From: Methylomonas sp. | Lineage (GTDB): Bacteria; Pseudomonadota; Gammaproteobacteria; Methylococcales; Methylomonadaceae | Assembly: GCA_026989395.1 (NCBI GenBank) | Contig: JALSJK010000096.1 | Span: 1 to 63,678, forward strand | Direction: 5' to 3' | DNA: 63,678 nt | Shown here: positions 7,910-16,587 of the stretch, piece after piece | Numbering within the stretch: the first letter of the stretch is position 1 | How the letters are laid out: each line of letters begins with the position of its first letter | Program-made: the position numbers and the translations under genes | Notes under the pieces: generated by a model | Told to the model about the DNA's origin: nothing | Seen by the model: only the letters and a program-made list of their open reading frames with translations | Database searches by the model: none

Positions 7910-10201
7910 ATGATGAACGGCAGCTTCGTAGCCAAACTAGGAGATTTAGTCACGCGCCACCCTTGGTGGGTTATTTGTATCACTTTTATTCTTGTTACAG
8001 CCGCTGGCTCAGGACTCCAGCACATAGAGCTAAACAATAATTACCGAATATTTTTCGGCGAAGACAATCCTCAGTTATTAGCTTTTGATGCGATTCAAAA
8101 TACTTATAGCAAGAGTGACAATTTAATGTTTATTGTTGAACCAGCAAACGGTGACATTTTTACCCAAAAAAACTTGCAGGCTATCATCGAGCTTACTGAA
8201 GAAGCATGGCAATTACCCTATTCCAGCCGCGTTGATTCAATTACCAATTTTCAGCATACAGTTGCTGAAGAAGATGACCTTATCGTTAATGATCTGGTCA
8301 CCGAAACCGAATCCTTAACCGAAGATCAATTGCAGCAGATCAAACAAATTGCTCTCCATGAGCCGTTATTAAGAAACAGACTGATTTCTCCATCAGGCCA
8401 CGTTGCAGGAGTTAATGTAACAGTACAACTGCCGGGAAAAAATCCTTTAGAAGCGATGGAAATAGCGGAAGTCGCCAGAAAAATGGCTAAACAGCTGACC
8501 AGTAAGTATCCTGATATCAAACTCCATATTACCGGTCTGGTAATGCTCAATAATGCTTTTGGAGAAGCTTCCATTAATGACAATAAGACATTGACTCCAT
8601 TGATGTTCGGTATTGTTTTTTTGGTATTGTATTTATGCTTGCGCTCGGTTTCTGCAACCTTCAGCGTTATTCTGGTTACTTTTTTTTCCATTATTTTCGC
8701 TGTGGGTCTGGCTATCTGGCTTGGCATCAAACTAACACCTACTTCAGCAACATCGCCAATTATTATTTTGACGATGGCTGTTGCAGATTGCGTCCATTTC
8801 CTGGTTACCACGCTACACAACATCCGGCTAGGCCATGAAAAAAAACAAGCTATCAAAGAAAGTTTGCGAACTAATCTTCAGCCCATTTTCTTGACTAGTG
8901 CGACGACCGCAATCGGTTTTTTAAGCATGAATTTCAGTGATGCCCCACCTTTCAGAGATCTTGGTAATATTGTAGCTATTGGTGTCAGCATCGCTTTTAT
9001 TTTTACTATTACCTTTTTACCAGCTTTAATCACGGTTTTACCCATAAAAACCACTTTAAAAGAAGAACCTAGCAATGCTGCCATGAAGCATTTTGCCGAA
9101 TTTGTAATCAGATGGCGACATGCATTATTGATTGGCAATATTCTGCTGGCAATCGGACTTATCAGTCAGATCCCAAAAAATGAATTAAATGATGAATTTG
9201 TTAAGTATTTTGATCAAACTTTTGAATTCCGGCGCGCCAGTGATTTTTTAAATGAAAACATGGGCGGTATGTATTCTGTCGAAGTCGCTTTTGATGCTGG
9301 AGAAGAAGGAGAAATCAGTGATCCGCAATTTCTACAATGGGTCAATGTATTTAAAGAATGGCTATCCATGCAACCCGAAGTTGCACATATCAATACTATC
9401 TCCGATACCTTCAAAAGATTAAACAAAAACATGCATGGCGATGACCCAAATGAATATCGGCTGCCCAAAAAGCGTGATCTCGCTGCGCAATATCTGTTGC
9501 TATATGAAATGTCACTCCCTTATGGCCTGGACTTAAATGATCAAATCAATCTGGATAAATCTGGTATTCGAATCATTGTGACATTACATAATCTAAGCTC
9601 CCAACAAATGTTGAGCATTGAACGCCGCATTAACGACTGGCTGGATAAAAACATGATTGAGTACAAACCCATTTTAGCCAGTCCAACGCTGATGTTTGCT
9701 TATATTGGCAAAAGAAATATCCAACGCATGCTGATAGGATCAGTTGCTGCCTTGGCATTAATTTCACTGCTTTTAATCATCGCCTTCAAATCGGTAAAAG
9801 TTGGTTTAATCAGTTTGATCCCAAACCTGATCCCCGCAGGCATAGCTTTTGGCATCTGGGCATTAATCGATGGAACCATTGGGCTGGCCTTATCAGTTGT
9901 TACCGGATTAACACTGGGAATCGTCGTTGATGACACTGTTCATTTTATCAGCAAATATCGACGCGCCAGAATTGAACTAGACTATAGTCCTGAAGATTCT
10001 GTCAGATACGCTTTTTCCACGGTTGGAATTGCTCTTTGGGTGACATCGTTGGTGCTCGTATCTGGATTTTTGGTGTTAGCCACTTCGCACTTCACCATGA
10101 ATCAAGGCATGGGGCTTTTAACTGCAATAACCATTGCTGTCGCTTTATTTTTAGACTTTTTATTATTGCCACCTCTACTAATGAGCCTGGAGAAAAAATG
10201 A
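7910..10201 (+). CDS. MMPL/RND-superfamily transporter permease
   Basis: A 763-residue inner-membrane protein with the MMPL/SSD-type layout repeated twice. Each half has one N-terminal membrane helix, a large periplasmic loop and a bundle of five more helices (residues about 225-370 and 600-755), giving twelve segments. Conserved acidic residues sit in the fourth helices (MAVADCVHF and GIVVDDTVHF), as expected for proton relay. Such permeases export lipids or hydrophobic compounds. The stop codon overlaps the next start (ATGA at 10198), so this gene, the LolA-like protein and the outer-membrane barrel form one operon that may move a lipid to the outer membrane. Confidence 0.85.
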   Translation: MMNGSFVAKLGDLVTRHPWWVICITFILVTAAGSGLQHIELNNNYRIFFGEDNPQLLAFDAIQNTYSKSDNLMFIVEPANGDIFTQKNLQAIIELTEEAWQLPYSSRVDSITNFQHTVAEEDDLIVNDLVTETESLTEDQLQQIKQIALHEPLLRNRLISPSGHVAGVNVTVQLPGKNPLEAMEIAEVARKMAKQLTSKYPDIKLHITGLVMLNNAFGEASINDNKTLTPLMFGIVFLVLYLCLRSVSATFSVILVTFFSIIFAVGLAIWLGIKLTPTSATSPIIILTMAVADCVHFLVTTLHNIRLGHEKKQAIKESLRTNLQPIFLTSATTAIGFLSMNFSDAPPFRDLGNIVAIGVSIAFIFTITFLPALITVLPIKTTLKEEPSNAAMKHFAEFVIRWRHALLIGNILLAIGLISQIPKNELNDEFVKYFDQTFEFRRASDFLNENMGGMYSVEVAFDAGEEGEISDPQFLQWVNVFKEWLSMQPEVAHINTISDTFKRLNKNMHGDDPNEYRLPKKRDLAAQYLLLYEMSLPYGLDLNDQINLDKSGIRIIVTLHNLSSQQMLSIERRINDWLDKNMIEYKPILASPTLMFAYIGKRNIQRMLIGSVAALALISLLLIIAFKSVKVGLISLIPNLIPAGIAFGIWALIDGTIGLALSVVTGLTLGIVVDDTVHFISKYRRARIELDYSPEDSVRYAFSTVGIALWVTSLVLVSGFLVLATSHFTMNQGMGLLTAITIAVALFLDFLLLPPLLMSLEKK

Positions 10202-11361
10202 GAAAACTGGGTACCCTTACATATTTTTTTGTGATATTAATTTCTAGTAATATCACTTCGGCCGATACGACGGATAAGCAGCCTAACCAAATACAAACTG
10301 AATCTGAAAAACTTCAATGGATAATTGAATCTGCTAAAAATTCAGAAAAAAAAGCGCCTGAACTTAATGTAACCAAGCCGCAAAAAAAAGAGCCTGCATC
10401 CATCAAAAAAAACACGCCTCAAGATAGCAAATTAACCCCAACATTAAATAAGACAGATTCTGGTGCTATTGAAAAAACTGTTCCTGATGACACAAATACT
10501 ACTGACAACATTCAACATCCTGAGCAAACACCCCTTGACCAGATAGATCAAACCATTCCTCCAGAAAACATCCCAACAGCCGATGTAGCGGAGACCAGTG
10601 AACAACCTGAAAAATTCGACATTTCCAAGCAAACCTTTAATGATGATAAGGAAAAAGGTTTGGCAATTATCAAAGAAGTTGACCGACGCGATACCGGCTG
10701 GCAAGATAGCCAGGCAAAGCTAACCATGATCCTGAAAAACCGGCATGGTGATGAACATAGCCGTAAACTGAAAATGAAAATCATGGAAGTCAAAGGTGAC
10801 GGAGACAAAAGCCTGAGCATCTTTAACAGCCCCAGGGATATTAAAGGCACCGCTTTTCTAAGTTTTACCCACGCGCTTGATCCTGATGAACAATGGCTTT
10901 ATTTACCTGCGATTAAAAGAGTCAAACGAATTTCATCCAGAAACAAATCCGGCCCCTATCTAGGCAGCGAATTCGCTTTCGAAGACCTATCTTCCTTTGA
11001 AGTTGCAAAATACGATTACAAATACATCAAAGATGAAATTTATGATGGTATTGATTGCTTCGTTATCGAGGCATATCCTCTATACGAACATTCAGGGTAT
11101 ACAAAACTTGTTCTCTGGATCGACAAAAACAGGTACATCCTGCTAAAAACCGACTATTATGATCGTAAGAACAGCTTGCTAAAAACCCAAACATTTCATG
11201 GTTATAAACAGTATCTTGATCAATACTGGCGCCCCGATGAAATGCGGATGGTAAACCATACCAATGGCAAAAGCACCATCTTGCTCTGGAAAGAATACCA
11301 GTTCAGGAAAGGCTTAACCAAAAGAAGTTTTGATAAAAATGCTCTTAAACGAGCACGATAA
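10198..11361 (+). CDS. Outer membrane lipoprotein-sorting (LolA-like) protein with a long disordered N-terminal region
   Basis: From the ATG at 10198, chosen because it overlaps the upstream stop and gives a signal peptide (MRKLGTLTYFFVILISSNITSA), the product has 387 residues. Residues about 23-155 are low-complexity and rich in Lys, Pro, Thr, Glu and Gln. Residues about 156-387 form the domain annotated as outer membrane lipoprotein-sorting protein (LolA/LolB-like beta sheet), with WQDSQAKLTMILKN, DEQWLYLPAIKRVKRIS and SGPYLGSEFAFEDL. Relatives usually go straight from the signal peptide to the domain, so the 130-residue linker is unusual. It is presumably a periplasmic carrier between the permease and the barrel. 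Confidence 0.8.
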   Translation: MRKLGTLTYFFVILISSNITSADTTDKQPNQIQTESEKLQWIIESAKNSEKKAPELNVTKPQKKEPASIKKNTPQDSKLTPTLNKTDSGAIEKTVPDDTNTTDNIQHPEQTPLDQIDQTIPPENIPTADVAETSEQPEKFDISKQTFNDDKEKGLAIIKEVDRRDTGWQDSQAKLTMILKNRHGDEHSRKLKMKIMEVKGDGDKSLSIFNSPRDIKGTAFLSFTHALDPDEQWLYLPAIKRVKRISSRNKSGPYLGSEFAFEDLSSFEVAKYDYKYIKDEIYDGIDCFVIEAYPLYEHSGYTKLVLWIDKNRYILLKTDYYDRKNSLLKTQTFHGYKQYLDQYWRPDEMRMVNHTNGKSTILLWKEYQFRKGLTKRSFDKNALKRAR

Positions 11362-11365
11362 AAAT

Positions 11366-12550
11366 ATGAAAACTCTAGTCAACCTTTTAATTTTTTTATT
11401 ACTTCCTATTCAAGCTCTGTCAGCTTTGGAAATTTCAGGATATGTCGGGGTAGAAGATTTAGTTTTTACCCAAAATCCACTCGATAACAGGCAACATAAT
11501 AATTATGTGTCCGGGGTGATTGAGCCCGAGATTTATCATGAATGGGATGATGGCACGCAAAATTTTGCTTTTGTGCCTTTCTTTCGTTATTCACAGCATG
11601 ATAGCCGCCGCACCCATTTTGACATCCGGGAATTAAACTGGATGAAAATAGCTGAATCCTGGGAATTACGAGTTGGCATCCGGGAAATTTTCTGGGGAGT
11701 TACCGAATCTCAGCACCTGGTCAATATTATCAATCAAACTGATTTGGTTGAAAACATGGATACTGAAGACAAACTTGGACAACCCATGATTAATCTGGCT
11801 TTGATTAATGACTGGGGAACCCTGGATTTGTTTATTCTGCCAGGATTTAGAGAGCGTACTTTCCCTGGCGTCGAAGGTCGTATGCGCATCTTACCCATCG
11901 ATATTGATAATGCCCGGTTTGAAAAAAATGGCTTTGAAAGACACATGGCCTATGCCTTTCGCTGGTCACAAACCCTTGGAGATTGGGATATCGGATTCTC
12001 GCATTTTTATGGAACCAATCGAGACCCATTATTTCTTCTGGACTCTGATCGGGCAGGAAATCTTCGCATTATTCCGTTTTACGAAATGGTCAATCAGACC
12101 GGACTGGATGTTCAGGTGACTAAAGATGCCTGGCTATGGAAACTGGAAGCCATTTTCCGATCCAGTAAAACCTTTAATTATTTTGCCTCAACATTTGGCT
12201 TCGAGTACACCTTTTTCAATATTAGGGAGACTGGCCTGGATATTGGGGTTTTAGCCGAATATTTGTATGACAGCCGTGGCCGTAATATCCAGACTTTATT
12301 TGAAGACGACTTTTTCGTTGCTCTGCGGTTCGCCTTGAATGATACTCAAAGTACAGAAATTCTGGCCGGAATTGTATTAGACCGAACCACCAGCGCCAAG
12401 TTTTATAATATTGAAGCCAGCAGAAGATTTGGCGATAGCTGGAAATTGGAAATCGAAGCCCGGTTTCTTGCAGGAATACCAAAAGACGACCCAGCTTATA
12501 TGCTCAGGGACGATGATCATATCAGAATGGAATTAAGCTATCATTTCTAA
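11366..12550 (+). CDS. Outer-membrane beta-barrel protein of the MMPL/LolA-like operon
   Basis: The ATG at 11366 is chosen over upstream starts because it gives a clean signal peptide (MKTLVNLLIFLLLPIQALSA). The 394-residue product is rich in alternating aromatic/polar strands (for example WELRVGIREIFWGV and WKLEIEARFLA) and ends in the aromatic strand ...MELSYHF with C-terminal Phe, the BamA-recognition signature of outer-membrane barrels. It resembles the barrel partner (DUF1302-type) that accompanies MMPL permease and LolA-like genes elsewhere. It starts 5 bases after its neighbour's stop. Its cargo is unknown. Confidence 0.75.
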   Translation: MKTLVNLLIFLLLPIQALSALEISGYVGVEDLVFTQNPLDNRQHNNYVSGVIEPEIYHEWDDGTQNFAFVPFFRYSQHDSRRTHFDIRELNWMKIAESWELRVGIREIFWGVTESQHLVNIINQTDLVENMDTEDKLGQPMINLALINDWGTLDLFILPGFRERTFPGVEGRMRILPIDIDNARFEKNGFERHMAYAFRWSQTLGDWDIGFSHFYGTNRDPLFLLDSDRAGNLRIIPFYEMVNQTGLDVQVTKDAWLWKLEAIFRSSKTFNYFASTFGFEYTFFNIRETGLDIGVLAEYLYDSRGRNIQTLFEDDFFVALRFALNDTQSTEILAGIVLDRTTSAKFYNIEASRRFGDSWKLEIEARFLAGIPKDDPAYMLRDDDHIRMELSYHF

Positions 12551-12602
12551 AAGTTGACGGGGTATAGCCTCGCATGAGGCAAGTGAGCAAATTATACTTT
12601 TT

Positions 12603-14270
12603 TTAGCCACTGCGCCAAATGGAAAGCAACAACCAAATTCCTCCAATAAATGCGCCGATAAAACCCAAAAATCCAATGACAGAAGAAGACCCATCTTCTG
12701 TCGTTGCCACAATGGAACTGCCAACAATAAGCGCGGATGTTACCAAACTGATTGATAAACGGTTAATAATCCTGTCCAACTCCTTGCTTATCCAGCTCGG
12801 TTTATTAATATCAATTTTTACGCCTACTGCCCCATGACGCATCGATTCCATTAATTGATGTAAATCTTTTGGCAAATCGATTAATAATTCTGCCAGCGCA
12901 AAAAAATTATTCTTGCCTTTTTTCAACAAGGCATCTGGACTATATCGTGACCAAAAAATCTGTGTCATTAATGGTGTAGCCACTTCAACCAGATTAAATT
13001 CAGGGTCTAATTGCCGACCTAAGCCCTCGAGGGTGATTGCTGCCTTCAGTAACAAGGTTAAATCGGAAGGAAGATTTAACTGATGATCCCTCAACAAGGT
13101 TGTTAAATTATTTAACAAATCAGTGATATTCAACTCTTTTAATGGAATATCATGATATTGGTCGATAAAATTTTCTACGTCCAATACCAGGCTATCCCTT
13201 TCTTGCGGAGATATAGAGCTGGAACTCCATTGCAATAATACTTTGACTACCGGCTGGGTATCCTGATCGACAAAACCCCGCAATAAATTTAATACCTGGT
13301 CGCGCCGGCTTTCAGAAAGACGACCGACCATACCAAAATCAATAAATGCAATACGATTATTGTCTAAAAAAAAGCAATTTCCCGGATGAGGATCTGCATG
13401 AAAAAACCCATGTTTTAAAATCATTTTTAAAACGGCTTCAGCGCCTCGTGTTGCCAATAATCTTCGGTTTAATCCCGCCTCGTCAATTGCCTCCAGATCA
13501 TAGCCATGAATTCCATCAATATATTCTTGAACATTTATCCGTTCGCATGTCCATTGCCAGTAGATTTTCGGAATAACAATATACGGATCATTTTTGAAAT
13601 TCACCATCATTCGTTCAGCATTTCGGCATTCAGTTGCTAAATCCAATTCCCGCCGCATTGAAAGCGTAAATTGATGGGCAATTTCTTTTGGGTGATAACG
13701 TTGCAGGGCTTTGATTTCGCGCTCAGCAATATCAGCCAAACTGGCTAATAACCGCAAATCAGCTTCAACTACCGAGCGGATTCCAGGCCGTCTGATTTTA
13801 ACAACCACGGAATCACCATTTTGTAACAAAGCCTTGTGTACTTGACTGATTGATGCAGCCGCCAAGGGTTCAGTACAAAACTCAGCAAATATTTCTTCAG
13901 GTCTTGCGCCAAGATCTTCTTCAACTTGAGCAGCTAGCTCTTCATAAGGAACCGTTTGAACTTGATCCTGGAGTTTTTTAAATTCTGTAATCCATTCCGG
14001 AGGAAACAAGTCCGCTCTGGTGGCAAGAATTTGACCAAGTTTGACGAAGGTTGGTCCCATTTCCTCAAGGGCTTTACGAACTCTGACCGCCGGTTCAATT
14101 TTGGTCAAATCTTCAACTTCTTTCCACTTCAAGGCATGGCCTGCACTTTCAACAATACTGGCCACACCCAAGCGGCTTACCATATCGCCAAAGCCATACT
14201 TGATTAGAATGGAAGAAATTTCGTGTATTCTCCCAAAATCACGAGCAACACTTAAGGTCTCAAAAAGCAT
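12603..14270 (-). CDS. ABC1/UbiB-family atypical kinase (AarF)
   Basis: A 555-residue protein of the UbiB/AarF/ADCK family, needed for ubiquinone biosynthesis in bacteria. The family marks are present: KLGQILATRADLFP (KxGQ motif, about residue 77), the Ala-rich loop AAASISQVHKA (about 137), VVVKIRRPG with the nucleotide lysine, HADPHPGNCFF (about 291) and FIDFGMVG (about 313). Two membrane helices close the C-terminus (about 505-553), as in UbiB. It is not beside ubiE/ubiJ, so it could be UbiB or a paralogue; no symbol is given. It follows the helical-protein gene by 5 bases. Confidence 0.87.
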   Translation of the reverse strand: MLFETLSVARDFGRIHEISSILIKYGFGDMVSRLGVASIVESAGHALKWKEVEDLTKIEPAVRVRKALEEMGPTFVKLGQILATRADLFPPEWITEFKKLQDQVQTVPYEELAAQVEEDLGARPEEIFAEFCTEPLAAASISQVHKALLQNGDSVVVKIRRPGIRSVVEADLRLLASLADIAEREIKALQRYHPKEIAHQFTLSMRRELDLATECRNAERMMVNFKNDPYIVIPKIYWQWTCERINVQEYIDGIHGYDLEAIDEAGLNRRLLATRGAEAVLKMILKHGFFHADPHPGNCFFLDNNRIAFIDFGMVGRLSESRRDQVLNLLRGFVDQDTQPVVKVLLQWSSSSISPQERDSLVLDVENFIDQYHDIPLKELNITDLLNNLTTLLRDHQLNLPSDLTLLLKAAITLEGLGRQLDPEFNLVEVATPLMTQIFWSRYSPDALLKKGKNNFFALAELLIDLPKDLHQLMESMRHGAVGVKIDINKPSWISKELDRIINRLSISLVTSALIVGSSIVATTEDGSSSVIGFLGFIGAFIGGIWLLLSIWRSG

Positions 14271-14275
14271 GCCGG

Positions 14276-14911
14276 TTATTTCTTACTATCTAAAGAATCA
14301 GCAATTCCGGCTAAAAATCCACTGGCAATTCTGGCAATTGTGACACCTGTTGATTTAGCGACATCCGCAATTTCAATATCCTTGAGTCGATTCGACTGAG
14401 TCAATGCGCGATGGAGTCCTGTTAAAATTTCCTCGACAGTATTGCTAAGCGAAGAACCAGTATTTTTTGTGTGGTCGATGAATTCTCTTATTGTTTCATG
14501 CAGGGTATCTGTCCCTTTTTTAGCAACATCATTCATGGTTTCAAAAAACAAGACTTCCAGGTCTTTTAAATCATTCAAAGCCCTTTTCAAGTCATGATTG
14601 GTAAATTCTTTAAAATTGCCGCTCGCTTCTTCAATGGCCAGTTTGGAAGCTTCGGCAACTTGACTCAGCCCCAAATCTATCCCGTTAACCACCTGTTTTA
14701 ACGCCTCCTTATCAACACTGGATTGTGCATTTAATGCTTCCAGCGATCCCTCAAGAACATCATTCAAGGTCTGTTTTATAGCTTCGGGCTGAAGATCCCC
14801 TTCTTTTACCGTTTGCACAACAATCCGACGAATTTTATCCTCAATATCCTTATTTTGCATAACAACGTCACGGGCAGCATTTCTGGGGTTTTGAGTTTTA
14901 TTTGTAGACAT
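14276..14911 (-). CDS. Alpha-helical phasin-like protein (DUF6781-like), unknown function
   Basis: A 211-residue protein with almost no aromatic residues, low glycine and long amphipathic heptad-like stretches (about residues 20-200), similar in texture to phasins or apolipoprotein-like proteins. A mildly hydrophobic segment near residues 190-205 (TIARIASGFLAGIADSL) closes it. I do not recognise a characterised family with certainty; DUF6781 is my best guess. It lies 5 bases upstream of the UbiB-like gene, so joint action with that membrane kinase on a lipid or quinone pool is possible but is inference only. Confidence 0.6.
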   Translation of the reverse strand: MSTNKTQNPRNAARDVVMQNKDIEDKIRRIVVQTVKEGDLQPEAIKQTLNDVLEGSLEALNAQSSVDKEALKQVVNGIDLGLSQVAEASKLAIEEASGNFKEFTNHDLKRALNDLKDLEVLFFETMNDVAKKGTDTLHETIREFIDHTKNTGSSLSNTVEEILTGLHRALTQSNRLKDIEIADVAKSTGVTIARIASGFLAGIADSLDSKK

Positions 14912-15102
14912 TTCCTTCCTCCTGAATAAAAAAACATTAGATACAATCAGAGATATTATGAATTGTATGCTATTAAGATGAGGGCTATTATTATTTTTCC
15001 AAGCTGCGGCAACTCTTAGTATCTAATTACAGAAACTCCAGCCAGCTATCTGCCTTTCACTGGCGATAGCAAAACCGCAACTGGAAAACAGACACCGATA
15101 AA

Positions 15103-16344
15103 TTACTTGAGTTTGGTATCAGATTTTTTTTCTTTTGGCCTAGGCTTAGTGACACTCCAGGAAAGCACATGCTGTTTGGGAATATTGAAATTAATGATTT
15201 CCCCATGACATTCCTTTTCAAGCCGAAATTCACGACCTAACCGTAATAATATTTTAGTGTTTCCAATCAAAAATACATCGGCTTCTTCCGATTTTTTATT
15301 CTCATTCGATTCAGGCACACAAGCAAAGTTTTTATAAATTTTGTACCCTTGCTTATCAAGCAAAAGATTTTTCGCACCAAACCCACCCAAAGAAAATTTC
15401 TTCATTACCTTTTCAGGAGCATTCGCATCGACAGCCAGAAAAAAAACCAAAAAAACAACAGCTAAAGGTATAAAAAAAGCAAATTTTCTTTTGTCAGTTT
15501 GCTCTCGAACATATGAATAAATACCATTTATTAGCAAAGCAAAGCCATATAAACCAAAAAACCAAATAAATTCTTCCGCAATTGTGGAAATGTTCGCATG
15601 GGCAACATCGAGAAAGAAATTGAAAAAAGGTATAAATAGTAAAAACGAAATAACAAAATAACCAAATAAAATAAAACAATAAATTAATAAAATCAAAGAA
15701 TAATCTACAACATTACGCATTACATTTTTTATAATTGCCCACCTGTCTTTCCATGGCTTATTTTGTATATTGCATAAATCTGATTGTTTTTTTAAATTCC
15801 TCTTTTTTTCAAATCCAGTGATGTAACAAATAATGACCCCCATAAACAGTACAATAGGCAGAATCCAAATTATCCATCCATAATTTTCTAATACCCAAGC
15901 AAGTACTTTATTTTTTTTAGAAAAATCAATGCGCTCTTCCTTCGCAAAAAGCAGGCTAAAGATAAAAATAAAAAGTAAGTATGAAAAATAATGCCAAATT
16001 ATTTCCCATACTCCCCTTTTTTTCTTGTCTTCTCCACTAAAATCATCGTCGAATTTCAAAAAAGCCCATCTCAAAACACTTGGAATCATTAGCCAACAAA
16101 TTAGAAACAACAGAAATAAAACACCCGTTAATGCAGCAAGAGGCAATAATAAAATGGACTCATTTCCTGTCAAATCAGGAAAATATCCGATATGAAAAAA
16201 ATAACGCCAAAAAACAAACCCACCTATTAATAGAGAAAAGCTCCACATTACTGTCAATAGATGTTCCAGAACATAATCCTGTATTTTTTCGGAAATACTG
16301 CGCTGGGTACTTTTGTTATCATTATTGTTGCTAGGATTTTCCAT
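15103..16344 (-). CDS. Multi-pass membrane protein of unknown function
   Basis: A 413-residue protein with a hydrophilic Asn/Ser/Lys-rich N-terminus and about seven or eight hydrophobic segments (residues about 28-50, 75-107, 137-155, 167-187, 218-250, 268-290, 305-325). A soluble C-terminal tail of about 90 residues follows and ends in a very basic PRPKEKKSDTKLK. I do not recognise a family. Codon use is strongly AT-rich compared with neighbours, and the gene sits next to a REP-like palindrome pair, which fits an accessory gene. The start has GGAAAT about 13 bases upstream as a weak ribosome site. Confidence 0.6.
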   Translation of the reverse strand: MENPSNNNDNKSTQRSISEKIQDYVLEHLLTVMWSFSLLIGGFVFWRYFFHIGYFPDLTGNESILLLPLAALTGVLFLLFLICWLMIPSVLRWAFLKFDDDFSGEDKKKRGVWEIIWHYFSYLLFIFIFSLLFAKEERIDFSKKNKVLAWVLENYGWIIWILPIVLFMGVIICYITGFEKKRNLKKQSDLCNIQNKPWKDRWAIIKNVMRNVVDYSLILLIYCFILFGYFVISFLLFIPFFNFFLDVAHANISTIAEEFIWFFGLYGFALLINGIYSYVREQTDKRKFAFFIPLAVVFLVFFLAVDANAPEKVMKKFSLGGFGAKNLLLDKQGYKIYKNFACVPESNENKKSEEADVFLIGNTKILLRLGREFRLEKECHGEIINFNIPKQHVLSWSVTKPRPKEKKSDTKLK

Positions 16345-16466
16345 CTTTTCTTTTATTTCCTTTCAGAACTTTAGGCTGATTTGTTGATTTTTATCGCTCG
16401 TGGAAATTATATTTTCCCAAAATGATACGTTGCAAAAAAACGAGAAAACAGGAATACTCCTGATGC

Positions 16467-16529
16467 AGGAACGGCTTTAGCCGTGATTGAAGCGATTGTT
16501 CATTGAAAATCGCGGCTAAAGCCGTTCCT
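16467..16529. repeat. REP-type palindrome pair (BIME-like)
   Basis: Two 22-base arms, AGGAACGGCTTTAGCCGTGATT (16467-16488) and its inverted copy with one mismatch (16508-16529), flank a 19-base spacer. Each arm also contains its own small palindrome (CGGCT-TT-AGCCG). This nested structure, sited between genes, is what REP/BIME elements mobilised by RAYT (TnpA-REP) transposases look like. No RAYT gene lies in this window. As RNA it would fold into one long hairpin and could also stop transcription from the Kazal gene. Confidence 0.75.
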
Positions 16530-16587
16530 ACGAATCTAACAGATAAATTTAGCGTCCCAAAAAAACTGGGTGAATGATTATAATCAT

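Noticed and set aside
8326-8856. 176-codon minus-strand frame inside the MMPL gene
   Set aside because: Antisense shadow of membrane helices with no family features.
10036-10197. 54-codon N-terminal extension of the LolA-like gene
   Set aside because: It overlaps the permease C-terminus in another frame. The ATG at 10198 gives a signal peptide and the ATGA overlap expected for coupled genes.
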